From CBDCWQ01 sp965223435 (GTDB taxonomy: Bacteria; Myxococcota; Kuafuiibacteriia; Kuafuiibacteriales; Kuafuiibacteriaceae): a DNA stretch of 64,000 nucleotides. Under the pieces are notes generated by a model. The model saw nothing but the letters and a program-made list of their open reading frames with translations. It was not told the origin of the DNA and ran no database searches. Positions 46,301 to 54,134 of the stretch are shown in pieces (position 1 is the first letter of the stretch; every line of letters begins with the position of its first letter). The DNA lies in the NCBI GenBank assembly GCA_965223435.1, contig CBDCWQ010000020.1, positions 744,001-808,000 on the forward strand. Direction: 5' to 3'. The translations under genes and the position numbers were made by a program.

Positions 46301-49300
46301 TGGGCACGGGTCAGGGGCGGTCTTTTTGCCCCCAAAACCCCTTGAGGCAAATCGACCAGCGCCGTCACCAGGGCCTCGGTCAGGGGCCCGTCCGCTGGGT
46401 TCGCGGACGCGAGATCAACCCGGACGATTTCATCCTGTCGGGGATCGATGGCAGCGAGGGCCCGTTTGGCCAAAAGGCCCCACATTCGGTGGGTGGCAGC
46501 CGCCGTCTTTTCGTCCCCGCGCGGTGGATTTTGGGTGTTTGGGTACCACGTTTTAGGGGACTCGAGCGCTTGTCCCGCCTCGATGAGGCTCAGCGCGCTT
46601 TCGGTGGCGCCGAGATGGGCCGCAAAAAGGCCACAGGGCATGAGGGCTCGCCACCCGTCGAGGGCACTTTTGTCGATGCCCCATTCGCCGGCCCAGCGGG
46701 CGGGCAGAGCTCCGCTCGAGAGTCCGCAGAGCCTGATGAGGCCTTCGGTTAGGGGGGGGTGGGCGCCGAGCAAGGTGGGGCCAAAAGGGGTACCGCCAAG
46801 AAGGCTCCGGGACAGGCTCAGGGCAAAGTAGGCCATGAGGTTGTCTTCGAGGTTCGCCACCTTGAGGTCTTCAGGCCTTCGAAACAGGCCCGCAAGCGGT
46901 CCGTCTTGAGAGACCACGTAGGTTTTTAAGAAGAACTCCAGGTCCTCGATGAGCACCGACTCCACATTTAAGGCTCTTTCGGTCGCCGGGTATCGGTGCA
47001 CAAACCAGGCGAGGGCATAGAGCGCGAGCATCGATTCCTCGAGGCTAAGTTTTTCAGGGTCTAGGGGTTCGAGGCTGTCCCGCAAGACCGCATGCCAAAA
47101 CGTGTCTTCCCGCATCGACAACAGTCCGTTTGCCAGAGCGATCGCACGGTTTTCATGGCCTTGGTTGGTTGCCACGAGCAACGCCAACGCTTGGTCCATC
47201 AGCAAAGTATAGGCCCTTCGGTCGCCTTTCGTGAGGCCCGAATCAACAAGATCGGTTGAGGCCTCTTGGATTCTGGATAGCGCCTGGCCGACTCTCTGTG
47301 TGCTCAAAAGTTGGGCGCTGCCGACGCGGTCGTAGGGTTTGAGGAGGCTGTCCTGGCCACGGTTCGCTTTTTGGAGTTCATCGTAGACGTCAATAAACCA
47401 TACGAGGGCGGTGCTCGACACCAACACGGCGGATAGGTCTTGAATGCGTTGGCTCGAGTAGACAAAACCGTGGTCGCGCACAAAACCTTGCGCACCCGCC
47501 CAGAGGTGATGCGCTTCACGGAGGAACATGCCCGACGCCGGATGTTCGGGGTGGGCTTGGGCAAAGCGAAAGAGACCCAAGATAAGACCCATTGTGGCCT
47601 CCAAATGATACGAAGAGGTCTGCAGCGAACTGGGTTCGATGTACGGGTCCCGGAAGGCATTCTGGAAATAATGGGTTCCTCGATAGGTTTTTTTGGGCGG
47701 GCAGCTGGCTTTGTAGGGATCACATAGGTCCTCCCCAAAGCTGAGCTCCTTGGCGAACTGGAGGATGGTGTACTCCAGGCACCGAGCCAGACGGTCGGTG
47801 TGCACCGCTTCCAGCTCCCCATACTGAACCGACAAAGACAGCCAACTGCAGTTGTCGATGGCGGTGTGCTGACTGGCATGAAGAAGGAAGTCGCCTTGTT
47901 CGTCTCGCGTGAGGCGCCCGCCGGTGACCATTCGGCCGAGGGTGTCTTTTGCGAGGGCTTCGTCCATGGCGTGCATCCGGCGCGTTTGCGATTCCTTTTG
48001 GGCGCGGGTCAGTGCCTGGGAGGGTGGGGCGGCGTCGAGGGTTGCGAGGGCCTCCGCAAACTCCTGTTTCCAGCCCTCTTCGTCCCAAAGATGGTCGAAG
48101 ATGCCGTCGCGGAGTTCGTTTCGCCAGGTGGTCAAATGTTCGCGCCAGCGGGTCCTTTCACCTTGATCCTCGGGTCCAAGGGCATCTTCTTCGCTGAGGG
48201 CATGGTTCAACACACTCAGCACGTCGAGGTTGTGTTCGGTGACTACGTTGGACGCTTGGGTGCGGGTCTTCAGGGCCGCCCATTGGGCCTCATGCTCGAT
48301 GAGGAAGTCCTCCCAAGGGGGACCGTTTGGGGGGTGGGCGTCACAATCGGTGCCGGGGCCGTTGACGCACATGCGGATGGGGGTCTGTGAAAACGCCGGG
48401 TACCCGATGGCATCGAGTACGCTGTAATATGAGAAGCGATGAGAAGACGTCCACGGTTCGAAGTTGGAATTCTTGGAGCCCTTTGGCTTGGATAACGAGG
48501 CCACGAGGTGGGGCGTGCCCACGTTTTCAAGGCCTGCGGTGGTCCACCCCGCGGTCATCAGACTCCCGGTACCGCCCCCGCTCACGGGCAGGCGGCGGCG
48601 GTGGTCTTGGAGGCCGACGAGCGCGTGGGCATAACAGTCTTTGATCTGGCTTCGGTCCACGGCTGGGGCTTGGTGAAAGGCCGCCGAGGCGATAAACACC
48701 CCCAGCCCTTGAATGGCCCACGCGGTGGCGCCGGTCACCAAGCGTGCGTCTTGCCAGCCGTCTCGGTCGGTGTTCCATGAAAATGGCCACCCCAAGATGA
48801 TGTGGCTTCCTTCTTTTCGCACCGCGTGGTGGCAAAGGTAGCGGGCCAGCCCCAGGGCCTCTGCTCCGTGTGTTGGCCTTCGGGCCAGCTGGGCCAACGT
48901 GATGCCCTGCGTGTACACCCACACACGGTCAAAGCCGGCCAGATAGTGGGCGTCGCGGCTTGTGTCGGGGTCGTCCTGGTCTTTATCGGGCTGGTACTCC
49001 ACCTGGTAAAAGAACACCCCGCCGGCACGACCGGTCTTCTGCTTGAGGAGTTCGTTTCGGTGGATGAGGGCCTGGTCATAGTGGGTGTGGACGTTGCCCT
49101 CCTTTTGGGTGGCGAGGATTTCGAAACGCGGTGCGTCCGGCGATGTGGACAACGTGGCTTCGAACGAGGACTCGGCGAGCGACGCCTCGCCAAAAAAGGG
49201 TGCGACCGGGACCGAGGCCAGCGCAGCGACCACGCGGCCGACCCCTTGGTGGAGCGCAATTTCGACCGCCGGGTGCTCCGTGGCGGGCCCCTCTCGGGAC

Positions 49301-52300
49301 GACGCGCCCGTCGGGGATGAAACGCCGTGGGGCGCGCTTTGCGAGATGTGGACGGGACCGTGGGAGGAAAGTCGCATGTGAAACTTGTTTTCGGACACGA
49401 CTGTCAACGCGGCACCTTTTCCGCGGGTAAGCGCTTCGGGCAACGCGAGGTCCAAGTGGGCGAAGGTGGCGTCGCGCGACGCTCGAGCGGTGACGATATG
49501 GTCGCCTCTGCGCGCTTCACCCTTTCGCACCCAGGCGGCAAAAAAGAGTTCTTGGTGGGCGCTCAAAGCCGGCGCGCCGGGCAGCTTATCCGCCGTTTCG
49601 ACGTGGCTTTTCCAGTGGATGGGTCTTGGGGGTTTGTGATTCAAGGTCGCGGGGCTGCTGTAAGCGTGGCCCGCGGTCTTGCGAACGGCCTGAATTTCTC
49701 CGGGCGCGTCTGGATTCTTTTTTGCGTAGAACAGCAGGAGCGTTTCATTCGGGTGGGCGACGGCGACCTGAGGCAGGTAACCCGTCGCTACGGCTTGGGG
49801 CGGCGACCACCTGAGGCCGCCGTCGGCGGAGTGGGTGGTGTACAGGGCGTTGTGGCCCGCGCGGCCGGGCGACGACGATGGGCCCTGTTCGAAGACGGCG
49901 ACCATGGTGTTGCCTTGTGCGCTGTGGACCTTGGGATACAACAGAGGATGCGTGTCTTGGGGCGCCCATCCGTGGGTGACCGATGAGATGCGCCAGTCGG
50001 TGAACGTGTCGTCAGACCATCGGCCGGTCACATAGGGTGCTTGGGGGTGATCCGCCCAGGCGCCTTCTTCGAGGGGGCGCTGGGCCACCAAAATGGACTC
50101 CCGTTCATGCCAGGTACCCGAATAGAGGTATTGATGCGCGTAGCCCAAGGTCTCGAGAAGGCCTTCATCGCCTGGTTCTTGGGCCTGTTTCCAGGTGGAC
50201 CGAAAGCCCACGACCAAACGGGTGGGACGCAACCTTTGAACGATGATGGGGTCGTAGACCGGGGTTTGCACCATCGTTTCCCAGGCGGGGTTTGGCACCG
50301 CCTTGTTGTCCCACATGCGGACCTGGCGGCCGATGATCGTCACCTTTTCATCGTCGATGTGAAGAGCCGGTTGAGCCATGTAGCGGTCTTCGATTCGATA
50401 GACGTAGGGCCCGATGGGGCGGTTTTCATTCTTGGGGTCCGGCTCTTCGCTCAAACGATAGGACTCATCGCACCAGCAGTTGGGGCATTCGCAGCCGGTC
50501 TTGCCAGGCTCATATTGGGCTTGGTACTTGATGCGTTCGGTGGCGGCTTCGCGTACCCGCACATCAAACACGTTGCTCGGTGGCCCATCGAGGTTTTTCA
50601 AGTAGTAGATCTTGTTGCGCTCGCCCCACACCAAATGGTGGTGACCCTGGCGATCGTAGCCAACGCCCAAACCCCGTTTCCAATGGTTCGGAACGTGGGA
50701 CTCGCCCACGGCACGCGCTTCATCAAAGCTTTGGCCCCCGTTTTGGCTGATGGAGACGTAAAGACCACTGCCCCCTCCGCCGTGTTCGTTTTTGGGGCTT
50801 TGGATCCACGCGATGGAAACCTGTGACCCCCGGGCCGAAAGGGCGAGGTCGGTGATGTGAAGGTCGGCAGGAACGGACGCGATGGGCAGTGCGGTCCGAA
50901 AGGTGCCCGGTTTCCCGGCCCGGTCGCTTTGGGCATACCGGATTTCTTCATGGTCCTCGTCGCTGGCCACAAAGGCCACGTGTGCGTAGGTTTTGCCGCG
51001 ATGGACCGACAGCGCCGTCTGGGGGAGGGTCTCGGTCCGAGACCCGTCGGTGAGTGGGCTCGGGGCCTCAAACGTTCCCGGGGATGGCGCCGGGGGTGGG
51101 GGTGTGACGTCGATGGTCACGGGCTCTGAAGGGACAGACTCCAGGACGAGGCCGCCCTCATCTTGGAATCGTGCAGTCACGTGGTAGCGAACGCGCTGCT
51201 GGTCACCCGGTGGATGGTCCTCATGGTGGCGGCTTGCGGTTTTTGTGACTTCGAGACCGTCCCGATAGAGGGTGTAGGTGGGGTGTAGGCCCCGAGGAAT
51301 AGGGATGCCATCCTCGAACCGCGTGGGGTGCGACCACCATAGGCGAACACGCTTGTCCGCGCCGGTGGCCGACAGTCCGGTCGGCGGGCTCGGCCGGGTG
51401 CGCGCAACGGGGTGACGCGCGTAGGTCACGATGATTTCCTTCGAACGTTGGTTGCCCGCAAGATCTGATGCATGGACGACAAAGACGTTGTGGCCTTCCT
51501 CAAGCGACACGATCGATTCGAAGCGGCCGTCGGTCAGTGCCAACGTGCGGGTTGCGGTGGCGGCTGTGCGGAGAAAGACGTCGCCGAGATGGGGATCAAA
51601 GACCGAACCCCGAAGAACGAACTGGGCTTCATGGGTGACGATGTGTGCGCGGTGCGAAAGGAAAATTTGGGGGGCTTCGGTGTCGAGAATCCACGTCACC
51701 GTGTCCGTGGTCGTATTGCCCGAAGCGTCTCGCGCCGAAACGGTGACCGTAGTGGATGGGGGTGCTTGGCTCAGCTGAATCGGATGAGAAAATGAGCCGC
51801 TTTCGGTGCCGATGAGGAGCCCATTGACGCTCAGGCCCCAAAAGTCGTCATCGCTGGTGGTGCCTTCGATGTGGGCGTGCGGCGCCCGGGTATAGACGAT
51901 GTCGCGGGTGGGGTGGGTGCGTATGACGATCGGAGGACGTCGGTCATCGGTGGCGTCTACCGCCGAGGCGGCTTGGGCACGGGCATCGCCCTCGGGGGCC
52001 GCGGTGCGAACGATGGTTCGCTCCACCTTGCGGCTTTGGCCGTCCCGCCCCCAGGCCACGAAGGTGAAGTGGTTTTCGCCCGGGGCAAGGAAAAGAACCT
52101 CGAGGAAGCTGGTGCGCTTTTCGGCGACGACCATGCGGTTGATGCTCAGGCCGACGAAATCCTCGCCGAAGACCTCGCCCCCCACGGCAAACCAGTCTTG
52201 ATCGGTATACACGACATCTTCGGATGGCCTGAAAACAAAGAGTGCGGGAGCTTGGGGCCGACGACCGATCTTGGGTGGGGGCGATAAGGGGAGGGGGGCC

Positions 52301-53523
52301 TGGTTTTGGGGTGGCTGGGGATCAAAAAATCGCTTTTGGAGGGCCTGGACCAAGTGTTCGGTTTGGATGTGGGTCGAGCGAGTCTGGGATACGATGTCGG
52401 TCGGCGTCTCGAAGGCGCTGAGATAGGCGACCAGTTCGATGAGGCGCAAGACCGCACTCAGCGGCGGCTGCCGCAGCGATTCGGGGGCATCGGCGTCAAA
52501 GCCGTGGGGTGGGCCTTCATCATTTTGCCCTTGGCTCTGTTCGTATGGGCCCATGATGGCGACGCGGATGTCGGTGTGGGCCAGCGCGTTCGGCCCCCCC
52601 CCGTACCTTGGCAGGCCTTCGTAGATTTCGAAGTGGCCTTCGGCGCTTTGGGCGATGACGAAGTGGGCATCAAGGCCGGCCTTTTTTTGCGTTTCCGTCT
52701 GGCTACCTTCGAGCGCCGCGAACGGCGCGCGGAACGCGCTCGCCGTGGGCTCAAGGATGATGCGCGTGCGGTTCGGAGGTTCGGTGGGTGCAGCCTCTGG
52801 TGAGCCGGGATGGCTCGGTTCGTAGGGCGGTCTAGACTGCGCCAGGCTCCAGGTGTTTCGGGCAATGATTCTTGACCCATCGCCTGGAACCGGACAAGCA
52901 CCAATGACCGTTTTTGCATCTTCGAAGCTCCAGGTGTTGGGTAGACACGTCTGGGGCGCGTTTTCGGGGGGCGTTTGGTTTTTCACCCAGTACCCGTGGC
53001 CCCGAAGCAATGACTCCCCCAGCCGCAGGCGCCTGAAGCTTTGCTCTTGGGCGTTCCAGCCGACCACTTGTGCCATCCGTGGATCGCCGTAGGCGGCGGT
53101 TTTGGAGGGACTCACAAAGTGCCATCCGTCCTCGGCCGAAGTGGGATGCCCGCGGTGGGTGCCCTTGACCGGAACTTGAAGCGCAACGGTGACCGGATGG
53201 GGCGACCAGACCCAGTAGCCCTGATCCGATGGCTGTGGCGCGGTTCTTTCTTCGACGTTCTTGGGTCCTGTGGGTGAAGTAGGGTTGAGCGCCCAAAGGG
53301 AGAGCCCCCCATCCTGAAGTGCGAAGAAGAGTGCGAAGGGGTCTACGAGCGGATCACTGACGATGTTCCATCCGGGTGCGAACGTTCGCTTCGCGGGTGA
53401 CGTCGTAGCGGCCTGAGCCCTTGCGGCCGAGGCCCACAGGAGGCCGGCGACCAGCGCGTGCCGGAGCCCGACTCGCCACCCTCGTCTTTCCGGTTGGTCG
53501 AAACGCGCACGATGCCCAATCAT
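40339..53523 (-). CDS. Giant secreted protein 2 (about 4,394 aa): Ig, FnIII, Asp-box, alpha/alpha core and a novel C-terminal repeat
   Basis: ATG 53523 follows CTTGGGGGGAAT, the same context as giant 1, and gives MIGHRARFDQPERRGWRVGL and a signal peptide ending near ARAQA. In order: two GW...YW-type repeats (about 45-200); bacterial Ig/glucodextranase-B-like repeats (about 435-700); an FnIII-like domain (708-805); Asp-box segments (about 870-1240, SADGGLRW); the knuckle GCECPNCWC (near 1010). An alpha/alpha-barrel-like core follows (about 1500-2050; EHNLDVLSVLNHALS, HTAIDNCSWL). Next comes a long helical part, an XRE-like stretch near 2700-2760, an unassigned beta region, then at least five copies of a repeat with WF(I/V) at its centre (about 3460-4230). 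The first half is paralogous to giant 1. No anchoring or T1SS motif is seen. I infer a secreted adhesin or effector. Confidence 0.8.
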   Translation of the reverse strand: MIGHRARFDQPERRGWRVGLRHALVAGLLWASAARAQAATTSPAKRTFAPGWNIVSDPLVDPFALFFALQDGGLSLWALNPTSPTGPKNVEERTAPQPSDQGYWVWSPHPVTVALQVPVKGTHRGHPTSAEDGWHFVSPSKTAAYGDPRMAQVVGWNAQEQSFRRLRLGESLLRGHGYWVKNQTPPENAPQTCLPNTWSFEDAKTVIGACPVPGDGSRIIARNTWSLAQSRPPYEPSHPGSPEAAPTEPPNRTRIILEPTASAFRAPFAALEGSQTETQKKAGLDAHFVIAQSAEGHFEIYEGLPRYGGGPNALAHTDIRVAIMGPYEQSQGQNDEGPPHGFDADAPESLRQPPLSAVLRLIELVAYLSAFETPTDIVSQTRSTHIQTEHLVQALQKRFFDPQPPQNQAPLPLSPPPKIGRRPQAPALFVFRPSEDVVYTDQDWFAVGGEVFGEDFVGLSINRMVVAEKRTSFLEVLFLAPGENHFTFVAWGRDGQSRKVERTIVRTAAPEGDARAQAASAVDATDDRRPPIVIRTHPTRDIVYTRAPHAHIEGTTSDDDFWGLSVNGLLIGTESGSFSHPIQLSQAPPSTTVTVSARDASGNTTTDTVTWILDTEAPQIFLSHRAHIVTHEAQFVLRGSVFDPHLGDVFLRTAATATRTLALTDGRFESIVSLEEGHNVFVVHASDLAGNQRSKEIIVTYARHPVARTRPSPPTGLSATGADKRVRLWWSHPTRFEDGIPIPRGLHPTYTLYRDGLEVTKTASRHHEDHPPGDQQRVRYHVTARFQDEGGLVLESVPSEPVTIDVTPPPPAPSPGTFEAPSPLTDGSRTETLPQTALSVHRGKTYAHVAFVASDEDHEEIRYAQSDRAGKPGTFRTALPIASVPADLHITDLALSARGSQVSIAWIQSPKNEHGGGGSGLYVSISQNGGQSFDEARAVGESHVPNHWKRGLGVGYDRQGHHHLVWGERNKIYYLKNLDGPPSNVFDVRVREAATERIKYQAQYEPGKTGCECPNCWCDESYRLSEEPDPKNENRPIGPYVYRIEDRYMAQPALHIDDEKVTIIGRQVRMWDNKAVPNPAWETMVQTPVYDPIIVQRLRPTRLVVGFRSTWKQAQEPGDEGLLETLGYAHQYLYSGTWHERESILVAQRPLEEGAWADHPQAPYVTGRWSDDTFTDWRISSVTHGWAPQDTHPLLYPKVHSAQGNTMVAVFEQGPSSSPGRAGHNALYTTHSADGGLRWSPPQAVATGYLPQVAVAHPNETLLLFYAKKNPDAPGEIQAVRKTAGHAYSSPATLNHKPPRPIHWKSHVETADKLPGAPALSAHQELFFAAWVRKGEARRGDHIVTARASRDATFAHLDLALPEALTRGKGAALTVVSENKFHMRLSSHGPVHISQSAPHGVSSPTGASSREGPATEHPAVEIALHQGVGRVVAALASVPVAPFFGEASLAESSFEATLSTSPDAPRFEILATQKEGNVHTHYDQALIHRNELLKQKTGRAGGVFFYQVEYQPDKDQDDPDTSRDAHYLAGFDRVWVYTQGITLAQLARRPTHGAEALGLARYLCHHAVRKEGSHIILGWPFSWNTDRDGWQDARLVTGATAWAIQGLGVFIASAAFHQAPAVDRSQIKDCYAHALVGLQDHRRRLPVSGGGTGSLMTAGWTTAGLENVGTPHLVASLSKPKGSKNSNFEPWTSSHRFSYYSVLDAIGYPAFSQTPIRMCVNGPGTDCDAHPPNGPPWEDFLIEHEAQWAALKTRTQASNVVTEHNLDVLSVLNHALSEEDALGPEDQGERTRWREHLTTWRNELRDGIFDHLWDEEGWKQEFAEALATLDAAPPSQALTRAQKESQTRRMHAMDEALAKDTLGRMVTGGRLTRDEQGDFLLHASQHTAIDNCSWLSLSVQYGELEAVHTDRLARCLEYTILQFAKELSFGEDLCDPYKASCPPKKTYRGTHYFQNAFRDPYIEPSSLQTSSYHLEATMGLILGLFRFAQAHPEHPASGMFLREAHHLWAGAQGFVRDHGFVYSSQRIQDLSAVLVSSTALVWFIDVYDELQKANRGQDSLLKPYDRVGSAQLLSTQRVGQALSRIQEASTDLVDSGLTKGDRRAYTLLMDQALALLVATNQGHENRAIALANGLLSMREDTFWHAVLRDSLEPLDPEKLSLEESMLALYALAWFVHRYPATERALNVESVLIEDLEFFLKTYVVSQDGPLAGLFRRPEDLKVANLEDNLMAYFALSLSRSLLGGTPFGPTLLGAHPPLTEGLIRLCGLSSGALPARWAGEWGIDKSALDGWRALMPCGLFAAHLGATESALSLIEAGQALESPKTWYPNTQNPPRGDEKTAAATHRMWGLLAKRALAAIDPRQDEIVRVDLASANPADGPLTEALVTALVDLPQGVLGAKRPPLTRAQATTLKRTIPPEARGQLITALADRFLETVAALLSSTFRARHFDTLLTEMVTLKKSADQVRQADAQASRDDRFRAMKTLLLRGLCASDALIHQGSLSIEERLGLGCKTTMVALRQLFAARGALDRDTWILTLESTNSQTPWDPSLALTPQKPNPTDGASVHRLGDVRGFWGQNPSSHIFLKAEAPLLLSEDATTIEIQDAIRRRTQAAIQTGLEAADANTVITYALGDIDPIEAFHPGSTAYWKRSAIEFRMARSQAIAPRVLFRLHGRPADAPPFPLSPPRADNVRALRAWFNTHADGDLSIVAEEAGVAPKHQGSWLTDIHRMMRTGEVPRASIDALVHALNLEGQNALEDQLRMEASPFASLLGLSSNRASLAATTTGGLWGELAPAFGSPETSFGPIHDASVDHGPLGEKRLFGTSVQMDATITPLRTQDGDYALLNGRNQCLFRIENHSEAQVTYEVLIDDVRFGNDVRFEDQNNAFGLRPGPRTRDVCASVPDGLGSEAEVVVRNITTREDFSFAFPVHHNTACQSGETISSEQAAERIAGREWALDGRRSQDCPDLLTLQKTEPTSHNAHFSDESFVVKTSLVLGTLRAARTAKQSLRTVSTIRGTPAAGLSVEGIAGVFGGIIASGSAEGMSEDLAAEVQGLFLRSIRIFESPPEGPWVQVGWVSAWEVFAEGDQTIRSLPIHNRDAQGGWSITGGFHDHALYGLVQPPVYSGPRLPLLHPAVPLFGHDITSKMAVYRYTGAVELNVSKKDTPPQSDTTPLQDFLTEIDAYPEWINAFPPEFHYPIIITLFVDPPLQSIGGAQSNKVLTRDRPGLFHMEGDDVLFDHLRFQKQPSMPIELQNPTYVWDQWPGTDWHLYGPKEDVAAFVGRFGYSAAAKKATGEKKAPSPTKKAKVPPLTKASTIVRSDRIFAFRLSLRKFQARVKAHGPAYEFSPELATLTETVEGHLRTWNGLEPVADMTSDARFKVLLTDLKLMLSQTLTKLQESTLHIDSEGSFTEVEQSIERFLGLTADDALYRHSQPIARWRQNRVSAALKAETALVFQEKENKYVLLKHDATKKPTVNEALHTITYLNGNAAFTQVDVFAKTEAARNWVHSQQRTNFFVIGGAWRREYTPDGDFVDVVFFVEEELILMGQKGKLYEENLRELISKLLHLRVETRSESAYAVDPIVYAGTKPQKATETWEWLMRQPSTDAFRKAKNYYSVSILNRSIYIVFPISFHMPAFKMNRYLLEGVATDVQDYAQARKTAEGYVPKGQRLPWFVTDRLKTNYYIDGEKILESAIEGYLKKEPTLPPKNKEKATATHAEVKLRNSLQIAKELISANHGIYARWPEAAQLILELEALLPWLQKKTEVRAPLRDLSDFNAGALRTIEEISAVLKAMGATFDTSSFLTSVVPIVRNHIARFLGLTVDNRLYKGTDPGEIGNAWATAAKRNVVLVHARRVEGENLEIYATNRRKPQELGDWTVHSAQYLGTPKEDFSDVDAWAKKVADDWVTNDHDFFTFGDSWARKYAADGAYIGSSSPVRAYLLSNLDLAQATRIERTASFLGVDEAKIQNIKTKKISAKETNSGDPSTDELQLVIAIPHQGKDKLFMRFGLSAAEKLTSSMKPYRFVGSGYSLKGVEAELYPFIEKQVGPYVPEDQEEEWFITLWNRSKEIFGGDPEARKKMREQDAPKLTDQQRIELDPLLVEVYDRFPGWGEITRASKNPIEPQDLVLLTRNEEPLMHQIFVPDGAYYLAIAPQKTGKQGQTVFSRFGDYQYVGLATHNFAGVGVSQTGLWPAVKKALPRGQKGKWFISAPDVDPPYWFDKKGTRLADPKGVFRFLAQSHSPIPINEVAKIWKKHPIEAMAYAYSGEHGYVAFSHKDDRLWAELKNDSRVLVLWTQDGGGWYPKSSLKKDVKNQDYVLVAHESRETETYIFRVTTTEGEVVGHPKLGQNKDLILRSDLSLTIEKGMPTAAQFKTDKGSFSVVWDIGLGADD
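40825..43145 (-). repeat. Five copies of an unrecognised approximately 80-residue module in giant 2
   Basis: Copies lie near 43145-42915, 42690-42445, 41990-41725, 41560-41285 and 41080-40825. Each has a strand such as YVLLKHDAT, VVLVHARRV or LVIAIPHQG and a segment like YRFVGSGYSLKGV, YQYVGLATHNFAGV or SAQYLGTPKEDFSDV. Each then has a helix and a core WFI/WFV/FFV/FFT, followed by an aromatic and a DG turn (REYTPDGDF, NYYIDGEKI, KYAADGAYI). Two larger units start with ARFLGLT-(A/V)D(D/N)-LY, suggesting a higher-order duplication. The family is not known to me. Confidence 0.55.
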
Positions 53524-53899
53524 ATTCCCCCCAAGGGCCATCGCGAAGGCGCCCACGTTTGTGTTGGTTGCGCGGGTGTCTCAGGACCGGGCGTGTCGAT
53601 CTCGGTCCGCGTGGCCGGCGCCGATAAGCGTTCCGATGACGTCTTCTGTCAACCCGTTTCGGACACCGGCCATCGCGCTTTTGGAACCCTGGCGACAGGA
53701 AGATTGCAGAGCCCCGGTGTCCGAACCGAACAAGCGCGATCGCTTCGGTCAAAACCCTCATTCCACGGACCAGGCGTGGTCTTGGTGGGCATGGGCGGTG
53801 TTGATCTTTTGACGCATAGCGGTGGGTGAACAGCGAAGGCATATTTTGGGATATCTTGGGGCCATTTTCTTTGGAGTGGCCAAACAGATGCATGCTGAA

Positions 53900-53928
53900 T
53901 TGACATACATGCAACCAGAGCCTATGTT
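53900..53928 (+). promoter_or_regulatory. Sigma-70-like promoter
   Basis: TTGACA (53900-53905), a 17-base spacer and TATGTT (53923-53928) match a housekeeping promoter well. It points to a short plus-strand frame starting 20 bases further on. It may equally be chance, or drive a noncoding transcript antisense to the ABC operon. Confidence 0.35.
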
Positions 53929-53948
53929 GAAGCCTCGAGCGTGAGGCT

Positions 53949-54113
53949 ATGAAGACCCATCGAGAATACGGCGTGGTGTGGATGCGCTCGAGCGTGGGGC
54001 CTGACCGCACCGTTCGTAAGCCAGCGGCCGCCCATCGCGCGAGAAAACGGGCGTATGTGCCGGCGGTTCTCCTGAAGCGCTTTCGTGCGCGGCATCGAGG
54101 CGGGGATACCTGA
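53949..54113 (+). CDS. Possible 54-residue basic protein
   Basis: ATG 53949 opens a 54-codon frame (MKTHREYGVVWMRSSVGPDR and a tail rich in Arg, Lys and His). GAGG lies just upstream, perhaps too close, and a promoter-like TTGACA/TATGTT pair lies 20 bases before it. The gene ends 22 bases before the convergent ABC gene. No family is recognised and it could be spurious. Confidence 0.25.
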   Translation: MKTHREYGVVWMRSSVGPDRTVRKPAAAHRARKRAYVPAVLLKRFRARHRGGDT

Positions 54114-54134
54114 AGCTCGACGCCCGTCCAAGGC

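Larger units (their letters stand above)
53524..54134. other. 611-base gap between giant 2 and the ABC exporter
   Basis: Apart from a possible 54-codon plus-strand reading frame with a promoter-like sequence, I see nothing convincing. The region must contain the promoter of giant 2, whose ribosome-binding site abuts 53523. Long overlapping frames here lack family features. Confidence 0.5.
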
